Part shown: positions 13,030-55,310 of the stretch, one piece after another
Layout of the letters: each line of letters starts with the position of its first letter
Position numbering within the stretch: the stretch's first letter is position 1
DNA from: Nematostella vectensis
Lineage: Eukaryota > Cnidaria > Anthozoa > Actiniaria > Edwardsiidae
Length of the DNA stretch: 64,000 nucleotides
NCBI RefSeq assembly: GCF_932526225.1
Contig: NC_064036.1
Coordinates: 13,571,181 to 13,635,180, forward strand
Reading direction: 5' to 3'
The notes under the pieces: generated by a model
Told to the model about the DNA's origin: nothing
The model's database searches: none
Seen by the model: only the letters and a program-made list of their open reading frames with translations
Made by a program: the position numbers and the translations under genes

Positions 13030-14006
13030 TTGTGGCGCCCCAATATTTTATTTTTTGTAACGATTTCTCGGGAAATCGAAAAATGTTTACAATGCAAAGG
13101 CGAATAGATCATTCTGTAGCACTCTTAACCATGGGCATCTAGGTACTCGCACGACAGACAGAGCCCCGGTTTTGCCATTTTTTCGTCATCCATAATGCAA
13201 CACGGGGTGTACGACACTTGGTTTCCATTATAAATGGCTGGCTTAAATGTTTCTAAAGGCTTGCTTGAAGTTCTGTCCGAGCTAAGGCATCCTTAGATGG
13301 CTTTGTTTCTCCCATCAACTTTTCGATCTTCTCATGATCGCCACGTAGGGAAGTAAAATCGTTTCGTGAATAGATGCACATGATAAGTCAGAATGCATTT
13401 CGGCATTGTGGGTGATCAACAAAGCGCTTTTCGTGTCCCTTCATTACAATGTAATGTCAAAACCCCTTTTTAACTGGTTTATTAAACTTTTTATACAATT
13501 TATACTTGTTTTGTGTCGTCAAAAACTGCAATGCAAAGTTCGACTAAGGTTTTTGATAGTTGTTTTCCTACGTACAATAAAATATGAATTATATGCATTT
13601 TTCATTTATTTTATTTTCTGTTTTGACTTAGTTTGCTACAGTGCAAAGCTTATCTTATTCAAGATAAAGGGGAATGCGTATAGAAATTAAGCAAAAGAAT
13701 TTCCTGTGTAATTTTCCCTTTACGCATTGGTGTTTTCATTTGACATGTTTTAAAATAAATGTGGAATCTTTTTCTGATTCTCTACGGTTGTTTCGGTTAG
13801 TAATTTCACTTATTGTTTTGTTTTTATTTAATAGTTTTCCCAAGCGCCAACTACACACCTATTTCCCCTCAATTGCCTGTCGATATGGCTAAACGTTTAT
13901 TTGGCGTTCACCTGAATAAAAGTTTTACATATTCTGTAATAAAATAATTCATTACCTATGGTGTTTGGTGATGTTTTGGGAGAGGGGGGGGGGGGGGGGG
14001 GGGGAT
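13030..14006. other. TBATA 3' flank, no further gene
   Basis: The sequence after the TBATA stop is AT-rich. It contains candidate polyadenylation signals (AATAAA near 13578 and 13915). A poly-G tract lies at about 13986-14004. No further gene is supported. Confidence 0.5.
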
Positions 14007-14198
14007 TGATGCGGTACCGGTCGAATTTTCGGCCCTTCTAAATTTCTTCTGGTTACGAGTTCCGTTTACGGGGCCTCCCCTAGCTGGATGAAGAAACGAC
14101 ACTCTAGCTATACGAGTCCCGTGTGAACAGTGTAAAATTCGCCCGGTTCGTACCATTCCCGGTACGAACGTTCAGCGGTAGAAAATTCGACCGGCATC
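14007..14198. mobile_element. small TIR element (MITE candidate)
   Basis: The left end has CCGGTCGAATTTTC at 14018-14031, and the right end GAAAATTCGACCGG at about 14181-14194 is its exact reverse complement. The ~190-bp interior is non-coding and contains a hairpin around 14146-14169 (GTTCGTACC, then GGTACGAAC). Confidence 0.5.
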
Positions 14199-14498
14199 GT
14201 GTGAATGGGGGGCCTCAATCATTGCTACGTTCAAAGGGGCCCAGGATCGACCTGTGGAGGAATTTAGCTCAGGCATCCATACTATAGTTTGGGTGTACCT
14301 CATGACGTAAAGGTTTTTGTCATAACAAAAGGTTTGTACCCAATCTCTATAGGTTCAAAGAGAGGCAAAATGCTCGTAGGGGGGATCACATAATATATCA
14401 TAACTCTGAACCTTCCAGAAAGCATTGCAACTTCTCAAAAAAAAAAAAAAAAATCCACACGTCCGAGAACCCTTCCTGCATTTGCCTTGCAAATTATA

Positions 14499-15766
14499 TG
14501 TGACCCGGCAAGGGAAAACGTACACTAGCGAAAAACGTTTTTGGGCAAATCTGGAAGATCAATGAACGCTTTTCTATAATGAGGGAACGATATTGTTAAT
14601 AATGAGGGAACGATGTTGCTGGAAGAACGTTTTTAAAATTCGGAAGTTCGTTCCCTTCAAATTTGAAAAAAAAAAAAAACGCTCTAAAGTTCGGAAGATT
14701 GTCCCTAGAAATTCAGAAGAACGCTCTTAAGTTTGCAGAATGTCCTTGATATTTGCCGTATGCAAACTAAGAAAGCGAGTCGACTCTATTTGTCTTTGCA
14801 ATACAACGACATTACAACGACATGTTAACGTTCACGACAACAATATGACGGTTCTCGCTCGCGCATCAAACAGACCTCTCCCAAAAGAATCCTCTATATC
14901 TTTTCCTTTGCAATTAGGATAGTCGCGACCCGCAAAGTTCGACCATCGATTTGTTTGAGCCGTATGCAAATTAAGAAATCGAGTCGGCTGTTGATGTTTC
15001 TTGTCTTTTCAAAACAACGAAGTGTTAATGGCGACAACAACTTTACTGTGACGGCTTTGCGCTTGCTAATGAACTCGCGCAACAATACGACCGCCCCTAA
15101 AAAGAAATCTCCTATATCTGAGCTTTAATTTGCCATTACGATCAGCGCGATAGGTGAAGTGTTGAAAATGATTATGAGCCGTAAGCAAACTAAGAAAGCG
15201 AGTCAGCTAATTTACTTGTCTTTGCAAAACAACAACTTGTTAAACCGCAACTTTAATGTCACACAGACTAAAATTAAAATAAAATTAAAAATTAAAATTA
15301 GAAATAAATTAAAAATTAGCAAACCTAGCATTTTTCGAAAGAGGGATGTTGTCTTTGTGGTAACGATTATCAAAATCGGAAAAACGTTTTTGCCTTCGGG
15401 GTTTCTCGCACTGATAAACTTTTTTCAAATCCCTGAAAGAAGTTCTTGTCTTCGTGAAGCCGATCCTTTCTTCGGATGAACGATCTTGAAAATCGGAAAA
15501 ACGTTCTCGCCTTCGAGTGTTAACCTCGACGATGAACGATTTTAATAACAGGGAGAACGATCTTGTCTTCGGAAGAACGATATTGCCTTCGGACAAACGA
15601 TCTTGTCCTCGGAGAAACGATTTTGAAAATCGGAGATCGTTTCTCGTAGAAACCTGATATCGTTCTGAATATCGTTAAAGCGTTCTGCATAATCCGTCGA
15701 ACGATATTTTTCGTTCATAGCCCGAACGCTTTTTCTCTAGTGCACGTTTTCCCTTGCCGGGTCACA
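14499..15766. mobile_element. 1268-bp non-autonomous TIR element with internal tandem repeats
   Basis: The ends are near-perfect inverted repeats of about 40 bp beginning TGTGACCCGGCAAGGGAAAA. Each is flanked by TA (14497-14498 and 15767-15768), consistent with a TA target duplication. Inside the left end (14530-14720) and right end (about 15310-15720) are runs of a loose 20-30-bp unit containing GAACGAT or GAACGTT and (A)AATCGGA. The middle (about 14750-15300) holds nearly three diverged copies of a ~215-bp unit that starts GCCGTATGCAAACTAAGAAA and includes TTGTCTTTGCAA. No transposase ORF is present, so any mobility would depend on an enzyme encoded elsewhere. The TA duplication suggests Tc1/mariner-type integration, but the repeat-rich subterminal design is unusual for that group. 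Confidence 0.75.
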
Positions 15767-18700
15767 TATTTTCATTCTTTACGATTCCGGCTCTGAGCAA
15801 CGACCGTACAAGCATATATATATATACAATTTCAAATCTAAGAAAATTTGGACCCACGGGGCGTTGGGGGCACAGAGTAATGTATTTAATTTGCTAGATT
15901 TATTATCATAAGGAATTGTCTTAGACGAGCGGCACCCCCTTACATATCCAAACTGTTATTTTCCTTCTTTTAAACTGCGTAATCCCCTTAGGCAAGGTAT
16001 ATTCGTGACTAGCGCCATGATGGTGACCATAAAACCCCACTACAAGGTGTAATCACCGTTTTGCTAGTATATATAATTCCTCGAATGCCTACTAATTAGA
16101 AACTTGGGCGAGAAATATGCCCTCTCTTTGGGTGATTCACCAATCAGGACTCCGTTTCGCCTGTTTTTGTTTTCATGTTTGGGATAATTCTTGATGTTAT
16201 TGACTTTATTTAGCCTCCGAGAATTTATGTGGAGTGAAAGAAATAACTCATTGTCTGCGCCTTTAACAATTTCTAAGCGACTGAAATTTGAAATTTGTCA
16301 CTGTTATTCTTCAATATCCTTTGTTTTTCTTTTCAATAAACTCTAATTGACGGTTTATTTTCTCACGCACAAGCAATTTCCTGAAACTGTGGCTGATACT
16401 TCGCTCACATGAAGTCGAGTTTACGATCTCGTGATAAGAGCCGACAGATTCCAATCTTTTGTTTCTTATTGGAACGTATGGAAAGATTGCTTAGAAATGA
16501 AGAGATTTCACCGAAAGCTCTAAATAATAAAATAGGTCAAAGTCGCTCTCATAAAAAAGACAGTAAAAATGAACAAAAGAGGGTAAAGGGTATGGGCAAA
16601 AGTTTTATAGGCTTTGTCCCTCTACCTACACCCTGACACATTTTCTTTTCCAAGGGGGGCTTACAAGTGATAATGATACACTAATGAGGCAAGAATTTCG
16701 GATTCTGGGACTCGAAAAATCGATTTTGAGTATTTTAGAGTCAAAATCGTTTTGCGCGTCCGAGAATCCGAAATTCTTGTCTCGTTTGGAAATTTCGTCA
16801 AGTTAATCAAACCGAACAATCAATTGAACGCGCGATTTCCAGAAAGAAGAGAATTTTGGATGTGGGGTCGCGCAACAACGAAATAAGGCGGAAAAGGAAG
16901 CCCGGCCAAAAGGAACTAAATCGAAAGCTTAGCTGACATAGTCAAGAAAGAAACAACCAAAAAAAGCAGATTCTCAATGTAAGATTGTAGCGATCGGCCC
17001 AATATTAGGGCAAAAGTAAGACAGTGCAAAATTGAAACACGACAAAGAGCGGAAAAACGAGAAAGATTAGCGAAAAAATGTCCTCGTTTACAGTTAGCAG
17101 GCTGGTGCGGACAACGGTGGAAAATTACCCAGGGTTCCGGATGTTCTCACACAGCGGAGAACCCGAAACCCCGGCGAACCCCGACGAAAGCGCCTTTACA
17201 CTCGGGATATTATTTTAAGCCTTGGTACGACACAAGCCTCTTAGGGTACTCAAGAATTTGAAGTACTGTTGTGGAGCGCGGTTCAAGCAGGAACTGCTCA
17301 AGTTTGACATCCGCAACTATTCAACTTCATGAGCTGATCCAGGGTTTGGGGTCAGACAAGCTCGGGAGATCGAGTGGGAGGGGTAACGAGCGGCAAAAAT
17401 AAACCATATAGCACGAGATAATGTTTGGAGAGCTCTCTCTCGACATCACTTTTAAAATCCAATTCGAAGGGTTAGGCACGCTCATCCCCTGGGAGGGGGG
17501 GGGGGGGGGGTACGGGCCTGTCTGCGCTACTACTAGGTTTTACAGAGGCAAAATCCGCAGCTTTTTTTTTATAAAAGCTTATCATCAACACACATACGAT
17601 ACATTACTAAATATCCAATCCATTCCTTGGGATGGAAATGAATCTTTTCATTTTGGTCCTGATAATTCTGCTACCCTCAATATAGCTACTTTCAATACTG
17701 AGGGCATCTTGACTTGATATCGCTATAAAGATGATGTAGTATCTGTAGTATCTTCTAGAAAAAATACCATTAATTAGACTTTTAACAGTATTTCAAGTGC
17801 ACACAATATTTCAAAATGCACACATCACACTTTCACCAGCCGCCAACCTCCTATATTAGTCATCAATGACGGTGACAGTAAATATTGGAACACATATTAT
17901 AACACTTATGCCTTTTCTTTTATGATGTTCTGATCACGAGTTGTCGGTTGCTATGGATTTTGCTATATTTTTAGAACAAAAAATTTCTATCCATGCGTCT
18001 AGGTTAAGTATATTTATCTTAAAATAAATTATAGTAGAACGATGGCGAAGTAGAGAAAACAATGGAGGGGGAAAGGAAAGTATCTGACACTTTAAACTAA
18101 GTTTATTATTATTTTTTTACAATTTTAGTCTTTTTTTAATATCACTACTAAAATGTCTAACGAACATTAAGAACCGAGACAAGTAGACCATTTAATACGC
18201 ATATGAGGGATTCGAAGATTATTGTTTGCGGCTAAACTGGATAAGATGTACAGATCGAGAGATCGAAGCCCATTAAAACTGTTATGTTTTAAAAGATAAA
18301 AAAGAGAAAGGCGACAGTCAAAAAACTTTACAACTTCCACGTTATTTCATTTAAAAAACTGGTTCATTAAAAACCTGGTTCGTTTGAAGCCGAAACTAAT
18401 CTAAATATAAATTGTTGATGCTAAAAGGAATAAATGCATTACTGGAGGTCATAAATTGTAAAAAAATGAAAAATAAAAGTAAAAGAAATTAAGGCAGGAA
18501 GTGAAAAAAATATTTGGGAAAACCCGCTCAAAAAACATTATTTTTTTATAAAGTGGGGGAGACCCACTAAAATGGGAAAGTGGGAAATTAATTAGCCGCT
18601 GAAACAGAACGTTTCCCCAGTTTCATTAAATAGGCATTATCTTAATGTTTAGATAACTTTGATGAACAGCATTAGTTTTAAAGCCTGTTAATACTTTAGG

Positions 18701-19258
18701 TCTGACTCCCACAACATATATGAACCACAGAATAGATTAAAGGAAGAACTGACTCTGCTATGGGTTAGATAATGGGGACCCGAGTAATGCGCTATGGACG
18801 TCATCGCACTAACAAGTTGTAAATTGTTATGCTAATCCATTCAAAGTGAAGGTTATTTTGCCCCTAGCACAATTTATATTAGACCTATATCAGAGTGATT
18901 TAGGTAACTATAGAATTTCCATTCAAAACCTAAAAAAAGGCGGAGTATAATTGACATTTACTTTAAGATTCAATTTTGATTTTTTTTTTGCTATTGTTTG
19001 CCCAGTCACGGATTGTTCTCATAAAATATACTGATTTCTTAAGCGAGAACTCTCTTTAAAGTACATTGTCTGTTTTTTCCCCTTAAATTCGTATTTGTCA
19101 AATGAAACGCAATAAAAATTGAGAAGGAGCGAAAAAAGAAAAACTTCTCCGGTCGCCCCAGACCCCTGAAGCGCAACCTTTCAAATAAACTGTCACGTGA
19201 CCAAACAAGACGAAGTCCTTGTCAATGAGCGAAGGACGGGTTTGCTCTTTGCGGGAAT
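15767..19258. other. intergenic, upstream of PLCL
   Basis: No convincing coding exon was found. It holds a ~100-bp foldback at 16686-16784 and a poly-G tract at about 17496-17511. The last ~150 bp before 19259 are less AT-rich and presumably contain the PLCL promoter and 5' UTR, but no clear TATA element was seen. Confidence 0.5.
16686..16784. repeat. ~100-bp foldback hairpin
   Basis: CAAGAATTTCGGATTCT near the left end is matched by AGAATCCGAAATTCTTG near the right end, an exact reverse complement. The pairing extends inward through ATCGATTTTGA and TCAAAATCGT. This is a short perfect-stem element of MITE shape without coding content. Confidence 0.6.
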
Positions 19259-47837
<28,579 letters not shown>

Positions 47838-49774
47838 TCCTGGCCTCCTGTCGTCATTGTGTTTGGGAATAAAGACGATGCGGCAGCACTTTCGGCACTC
47901 ACCACGTTGTTTGTCGTTACGGATGATGACGTCACGCTATACCCAGGATTGAGTGCTGTCATTACCGTTTAAATAAGCTTTTTGAAGCTAGTAATCATTG
48001 GATATTGCGGACGTTTGTGATACTTGCATGAAACTGCCGCGTGTGATGGCGAAATTGTAACAGCAATAAGGGACAACAATGTTCATATTTGTGCGCTCTA
48101 TAATATTCGTCCCCGCGATCTTCTTGGTAATTTTGTGGCTTAACCAGAAGACCATGGGGACGGTGCTGAAAGCTTTGGAAATTTGGCGGAGGCTGGCGAC
48201 TGGGGCTGGTTTGATAGGGTACAGTCTCTTGTGCTAACTTGTCCAAGATCTATATATCTGAAAACAAAATTGCTTGTAAATATTGTCTTGCAAGCATGCA
48301 AGATGCCAGAAATGATTAGATTTTATCAAAAAAGTAGTAGAGCGGTTTATTTTTAGTACGATTTTTTTAAAGTTTGCAAATCTACAAGAAGAAAATGTGG
48401 TATATGTAAATATATGGTGAATTAATAAGCCGCTGTATTGTCGGGGTATTTCGGTGATCGCCTCTAGATAAATTATCATCTGTAATAAAGAATTAACACA
48501 GTATCGGTCCATAAATAGCAGTAGCAAGTTTCATTTCTCTTTGGATGGCAGGAGGCTCTACCACCAGCTTAATAAGAGCAAACGACTAACGACTAAATAT
48601 GTAACTGACGGAACGAATACGACCAAAAAATTGAAACGACAGGTCGTGGGCGTTCAACACAAAAGCACTCGGCCCAGGCGTCTCTAGGCAGTGCGTCCAG
48701 CTTTTGTGACGTCACCCCACCATTTTTATGACGTCAACTAACTCTGGATTAAGCGTCCGCCATTTTGCATAAGGGAATGAGCGAAGGTGACCGAGAGTTC
48801 CCTGGGGACGAGGCTAACATCATAATGCCTAATTGGTAGTGACAATACCGTTTTGCATTTCCTTATTGTTAGAGCAGTGTAATGTTAAGAGGATGGTAGA
48901 AGATATGATATTTAAGAAGCACATTTGATCTGGATGTAATACCAATTTTCTAGATGAGTTTAAACAATTCATATTCTCGTCAGAGGCCTCGCCAATGTTG
49001 TCAAAATACTGGCCATATTACTTAGAACTTAGGGTTTATATTCCTGTATTTGATATTTAAAGGTAAAAGTTCACTTGAAGTGATTTAGGAGTTTGAAATC
49101 GTTGACAAGATTCGTCAAAATCGCAGTATGTAAGTATAGTGACGAAGTAGAATTTGTTAAATTATTAATCTAAATGAGCAAAGAAAAATATAACAGCCCC
49201 ATTCTACGGACCAGCGCCATAATCAAACATTTTTATCTTTACGTCCCTATCTAATGAAAGGTTTTGCCAAATTATTGGATCATCTAATTTCGGATTGCTC
49301 TAGAAATAAGGGAAAAGGAATTCCTGGATATGAGGTAAAACTAAATACTTGCGAGGTTTAATCTGAGCATGATTTTCAAAAGTGATCATGATCAGCTTAT
49401 CAATAGAACTGTAGAAAGATTTGCTTTCAATTAATATTGTATGTGTACACATGTGACTTCTTTTTTATTGTCCCATGCCCACAAAACACATTGTCACATA
49501 ATGCAAAAATGCTATAGTTGCTGAACAGATGTGATAACCTTTTGCAATAAGGTAACTTAGAAAACTGAAGTGGTTTTTATTACAACGTTTCGTACTATTT
49601 ATTTGATTCTTGTAAATAATATTAATATCTCTCTACTCTGTAGAGATCTGTGGAAATTATAAGACTGGATCTTGTAGGAACAGTAAAAAATATAAAAAGG
49701 TATAAATAAGCTGTTGCATTTTGATGCACGCGAATGTACTGCGCATGTGATACCTGCGCATATGTGCCCTCCCG
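47838..49774. other. PLCL 3' UTR and intergenic sequence
   Basis: No gene after the PLCL stop. AATAAA at 48484-48489 is a candidate polyadenylation signal. Two TGACGTCA-type CRE cores occur at about 48707-48714 and 48729-48736. The rest is AT-rich and featureless. Confidence 0.5.
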
Positions 49775-52700
49775 TGTTACGTTGTTGGGCTATGGCATAG
49801 TCGTATTGTGTGCGATTGTTGGTCTATGACATGGTCAAATATTTTGCGCGGTAGTTGGTCCAAGACATGGTCGTATTGCGCGGTTGTTGGTCTAAGTCAC
49901 GGTCGTATTGTGCACGGTTGTTAGACTAAGGCATGGGCGTATTGTGGGCGGTTGTTAGACTAAGTCATGGTCGTATTGTGCGCGGTTGTTAGACTAAGGC
50001 ATGGGCGGTTGCTGGGCTACGGCATAGTCGTATTGTGCGGGTTTGTTGGTCTAAGCCATGGCCGTATTGTGCGGGGTTTTTAGACTAAGGCATGGTCGTA
50101 TTGTGCGCGGTTGTTAGACTAAGGAACGGTCGTATTGTGGGCGGTAGTTGGGCTAAGGTATGGTCGTATTGTGCGCGGATGTTGGGCTAAGGCATGGTCG
50201 TATTGCGCGCAGTTGCTTGGCAAAGGCATGGTCGTATTGTGCGCGGTTGTTTGGCAAAGGTATGGTCGTATTGTGCGCGGTTGTTGGTCTAAGGCATGGT
50301 TGTATTGCGCGCGGTTGCTGGGCAGAGGCATGATCGTATTGCGCGCGGTTGTTGGGCTGAGGCATGGTCGAATTGCGCGCGGTTGTTGGGCTAAGGCATG
50401 GTCGTATTGTACGCGGTTGTTGGGGTAAGGCATGTTAGTATTGTGCGCTGTTGTTAGACTAAGTCATGGTCGTATTATGCTCGGTTGTTAGACTAAGGCA
50501 TGGTCGTGTGCGCGGTTGTTGGGCTACGGCATACTCGTATTGTGCGCGGTTGTTGGGCTAAGGCATGGTCGTATTGTGCGGGGTTGTTAAACTAAGTCAT
50601 GGTCGTATTGTGCACGGTTGTTAGACTAAGGCATGGGCGTATTGTGGGCGGTTGTTGGGCTACGGCATAGTCGTATTGTGCGGGTTTGTTGGTCTAAGCC
50701 ATGGTCGTATTGTACGGAGTTGTTAGACTAAGGCATGGTCGTATTTTGCGCGGTTGTTAGACTAAGGAACGGTCGTTATGTGGGCGGTTGTTGGGCTACG
50801 GCATAGTCGTATTGTGAGCGGTTGTTGGGCTATGGCATAGTCGTATTGTGTGCGATTGTTGGTCTAAGTCATGGTCGTATTGTGCGCGGTTGTTGGTCCA
50901 AGACATGGTAGTATTGTGCGCGGTTGTTAGGCTAAGGCATGGTCGTATTGTGCTAGGTTATTTGGGCTAAGGTATGGTCGTATTATGCGCGGTTGTTAGA
51001 CTAAGGCATAGTCGTATTGTGCGCGGTTGTTGGGCTACGGCATAGTCGTATTGTGCGCGGTTGTTGGGGTAAGGCATAGTCTTATTGTGCGCGGTTGTTA
51101 GACAAAGGCATGGTCGTATTGTGCGCGGTTGTTAGACTAAGGCATAGTCGTATTGTACGCGGTTGTTGGGCTAAGGCATGTTAGTATTGTGCGCGGTTGT
51201 TAGACTAGGTCATGGTCGTATTGTGCGCGGTTGTAAGACTAAGGCATGGGCGTATTGTGCGCGGTTGTTAGACTAAGGAACGGTCGTATTGTGGGCGGTT
51301 GTTGGGCTACGGCATAGTCGTATTGTGCGCGGTTGTTGGGCTATGGCATAGTCGTATTTTGCGCGGTTGTTAGACTAAGGCATGGGCGTATTGTGGGCGG
51401 TTGTTGGGCTACGGCAGAGTCGTATTGAGCGGGTTTGTTCGTCTAAGCCATGGTCGTATTGTGCGTGTTTGTTGGTCTAAGCCATGGTCGTATTGTGCAT
51501 GTTGTTAGACTAAGGCATGGTCGTATTGTGCGCGGTTGTTAGACTAAGGAACGGTCGTATTGTGGGCGGTTGTTGGGCTAAGGCATGGTCGTATTGTGCG
51601 CGGTTTTTGGGCTAAGGCATGGTCGTATTGCGCGCAGTTGCTGGGCATAGGCATGGTCGTATTGTGCGCGGTTGTTGGGCAAAAGTATGGTCGTATTGTG
51701 CGCGGTTGTTGGTCTAAAGCATGGTCGTATTGCGCGCGGTTGTTGGGCTAAGGCATGGTCGAATTGCGCGCGGTTGTTGGGCTAAGGCATGGTCGTATTG
51801 TGTGCGGTTGTTGGGGTAAGGCATGTTAGTATTGTGCGGCGTTGTTAGACTGAGGCATGGGCGCATTCTGCGCGGTTGTTGGGCTAAGGCATAGTCGTAT
51901 TGTGCGCGGTTGTTGGGCTAAGGCATGGTCGTATTGCGCGCGGTTGTTGGGCTACGGCATAGTCGTATTGTGCGGGTTTGTTGGTCTAAGCCATGGTCGT
52001 ATTGTACAGGGTTGTTAGACTAAGGCATGGTCGTATTGTGCGCGGTTGTTAGACTAAGGAACGGTCGTATTGTGGGCGGTTGTTGGGCTACGGCATAGTC
52101 GTATTGTGCGCGGTTGTTAGACTAAGGCATGGGCGTATTGTGGGCGGTTGTTGGGCTACGGCATAGTCGTATTGTGCGGGTTTGTTGGTCTAAGCCATGG
52201 CCGTATTGTGCGGGGTTTTTAGACTAAGGCATGGTCGTATTGTGCGCGGTTGTTGGGCTAAGGCATGGTCGTATTGCGCGCAGTTGCTGGGCAAAGGCAT
52301 GGTCGTATTGTGCGCGGTTGTTTGGCAAAGGTATGGTCGTGTACAGGCTACAGCAGAGTCGTATTGTGCGGGTTTGTTCGTCTAAGCCATGGTCGTATTG
52401 TGCATGTTGTTAGACTAAGGCATGGTCGTATTGTGCGCGGTTGTTAGACTAAGGAACGGTCGTATTGTGGGCGGTTGTTGGGCTACGGCATAGTCGTATT
52501 GTGCGCGGTTGTTAGACTAAGGCATGGGCGTATTGTGGGCGGTTGTTGGGCTAAGGCATGGCCGTATTGCGTGCAGTTGCTGGGCTAAGGCATGGTCGTA
52601 TTATGCACGGTTGTTGGTCTAAAGCATGGTTGTATTGCGCGCGGTTGCTGGGCGAAGGCATGGTCGTATTGCGCGCGGTTGTTGGGCTAAGGCATGGTCG

Positions 52701-55310
52701 AATTACGCGCGGTTGTTGGGCTAAGGCATGGTCGTATTGTGTGCGGTTGTTGGGGTAAGGCATGTTAGTATTGTGCGGCGTTGTTAGACTAAGGCATGGG
52801 CGTATTCTGCGCGGTTGTTGGGCTAAGGCATAGTCGTATTCTGCGCGGTTGTTGGGTTAAGGCATGGTCGTATTGCGCGTGGTTGTTGGGCTACGGCATA
52901 GTCGTATTGTGCGGGTTTGTTGGTCTAAGCCATGGTCGTATTGTACGGGGTTGTTAGACTAAGGCATGGTCGTATTGTGCGCGGTTGTTAGACTAAGGAA
53001 CGGACTAAGGGCGGTTGTTGGGCTACGGCATAGTCGTATTGTGCGGGTTTGTTGGTCTAAGCCATGGCCGTATTGTGCGGGGTTTTTAGACTAAGGCATG
53101 GTCGTATTGTGCCCGGTTGTTAGACTAAGCCATGGTCGTATTGTACGGGGTTTTTAGACTAAGGCATGGTCGTATTGTGCGCGGTTGTTGGGCTAAGGCA
53201 TGGTCGTATTGTGTGCGGTTGTTGGGGTAAGGCATGTTAGTATTGTGCGGCGTTGTTAGACTAAGGCATGGGCGTATTCTGCGCGGTTGTTGGGCTAAGG
53301 CATAGTCGTATTCTGCGCGGTTGTTGGGTTAAGGCATGGTCGTATTGCGCGTGGTTGCTGGGCAAAGGCATGGTCGTATTGTGCGCGGTTGTTTGGCAAA
53401 GGTATGGTCGTGTACAGGCTACAGCAGAGTCGTATTGTGCGGGTTTGTTCGTCTAAGCCATGGTCGTATTGTGCATGTTGTTAGACTAAGGCATGGTCGT
53501 ATTGTGCGCGGTTGTTAGACTAAGGAACGGTCGTATTGTGGGCGGTTGTTGGGCTACGGCATAGTCGTATTGTGCGCGGTTGTTAGACTAAGGCATGGGC
53601 GTATTGTGGGCGGTTGTTGGGCTAAGGCATGGCCGTATTGCGTGCAGTTGCTGGGCTAAGGCATGGTCGTATTATGCACGGTTGTTGGTCTAAAGCATGG
53701 TTGTATTGCGCGCGGTTGCTGGGCGAAGGCATGGTCGTATTGCGCGCGGTTGTTGGGCTAAGGCATGGTCGAATTGCGCGCGGTTGTTGGGCTAAGGCAT
53801 GGTCGTATTGTGTGCGGTTGTTGGGGTAAGGCATGTTAGTATTGTGCGGCGTTGTTAGACTAAGGCATGGGCGTATTCTGCGCGGTTGTTGGGCTAAGGC
53901 ATAGTCGTATTCTGCGCGGTTGTTGGGTTAAGGCATGGTCGTATTGCGCGTGGTTGTTGGGCTACGGCATAGTCGTATTGTGCGGGTTTGTTGGTCTAAG
54001 CCATGGTCGTATTGTACGGGGTTGTTAGACTAAGGCATGGTCGTATTGTGCGCGGTTGTTAGACTAAGGAACGGTCGTATTGTGGGCGGTTGTTGGGCTA
54101 CGGCATAGTCGTATTGTGCCCGGTTGTTAGACTAAGGCATGGGCGTATTGTGCGGGGTTGTTAGACTAAGGCATGGTCGTATTGTGCGCGGTTGCTAGAC
54201 TAAGGAACGGTCGTATTGTGGGCGGTTGTTGGGCTACGGCATAGTCGTATTGTGCGCGGTTGTTAGACTAAGGCATGGGCGTATTGTGGGCGGTTGTTGG
54301 GCTACGGCATAGTCGTATTGTGCGGGTTTGTTGGTCTAAGCCATGGCCGTATTGTGCGGGGTTTTTAGACTAAGGCATGGTCGTATTGTGCCCGGTTGTT
54401 AGACTAAGCCATGGTCGTATTGTACGGGGTTGTTAGACTAAGGCAAGGTCGTATTGTGCGCGGTTGTTAGACTAAGGAACGGTCGTATTGTGGGCGGTTG
54501 TTGGGCTACGGCATAGTCGTATTGTGAGCGGTTGTTGGGCTAAGGCATAGTCGTATTGTGCCCGGTTGTTAGACTAAGGCATGGGCGTATTGTGGGCGGT
54601 TGTGGGCTACGGCATAGTCGTATTGTGCGGGTTTGTTGGTCTAAGCCATGGCCGTATTGTGCGGGGTTGTTAGACTAAGGCATGGTCGTATTGTGCGCGG
54701 TTGCTAGACTAAAGAACGGTCGTATTGTGTGCGGTTGTTGGGCTACGGCATAGTCGTATTGTGCGCGGTTGTTAGACTAAGGCATGGGCGTATTGTGGGC
54801 GGTTGTTGGGCTACGGCATAGTCGTATTGTGCGGGTTTGTTGGTCTAAGCCATGGCCGTATTGTGCGGGGTTTTTAGACTAAGGCATAGTCGTATTGTGC
54901 CCGGTTGTTAGACTAAGGCATGGTCGTATTGTGCGCGGTTGTTGGGCTTAGGCATGGTCGTATTGCGCGGGTTTGTTGGTCTAAGCCATGGTCGTATTGT
55001 GCGGGGCTGTTAGACTAAGGCATGGTCGTATTGTGCGCGGTTGTTAGACTAAGGAACGGTCGTATTGTGGGCGGTTGTTGGGCTAAGGCATGGTCGTATT
55101 GTGCGCGGTTGTTGGGCTAAGGCATGGTCGTATTGCGCGCGGTTGATGGGCAAAGGCATGGTTGTATTGTGTGCGGTTGTTGTGGTAAGGCATGTTAGTA
55201 TTGTGCGGCGTTGTTAGACTTAGGCTTTGGCGTATTGTGTGCGGTTGTTGGTCAAAGGCATGGTCGAATTGTTCGCGTTGGTTGGGCTAAGTCATGTCCT
55301 GTTGTCGTTG
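49775..55310. repeat. 34-bp satellite array, about 160 copies
   Basis: The unit is 34 bp with core GTCGTATTGTGCGCGGTTGT followed by TGGGCTAAGG or TAGACTAAGG and CATG. It runs almost unbroken for 5.5 kb. Subfamilies alternate (GGTTGTTAGACTAAGGAACGG, GGGTTTGTTGGTC and others). A ~570-bp section at about 52265-52763 recurs at 53336-53834, an offset of exactly 1071 bp, so there is higher-order structure. Frames on both strands stay open through several units and look protein-like, but they follow from the repeat. There are no unique spacers, so it is not a CRISPR array. Confidence 0.97.

Noticed and set aside
49775-55310. CRISPR-like array or many small proteins (GRIVRGCWAKAWSYCA-like)
   Set aside because: Units are contiguous 34-bp satellite repeats without unique spacers, in eukaryotic DNA. 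The frames follow the repeat on both strands.
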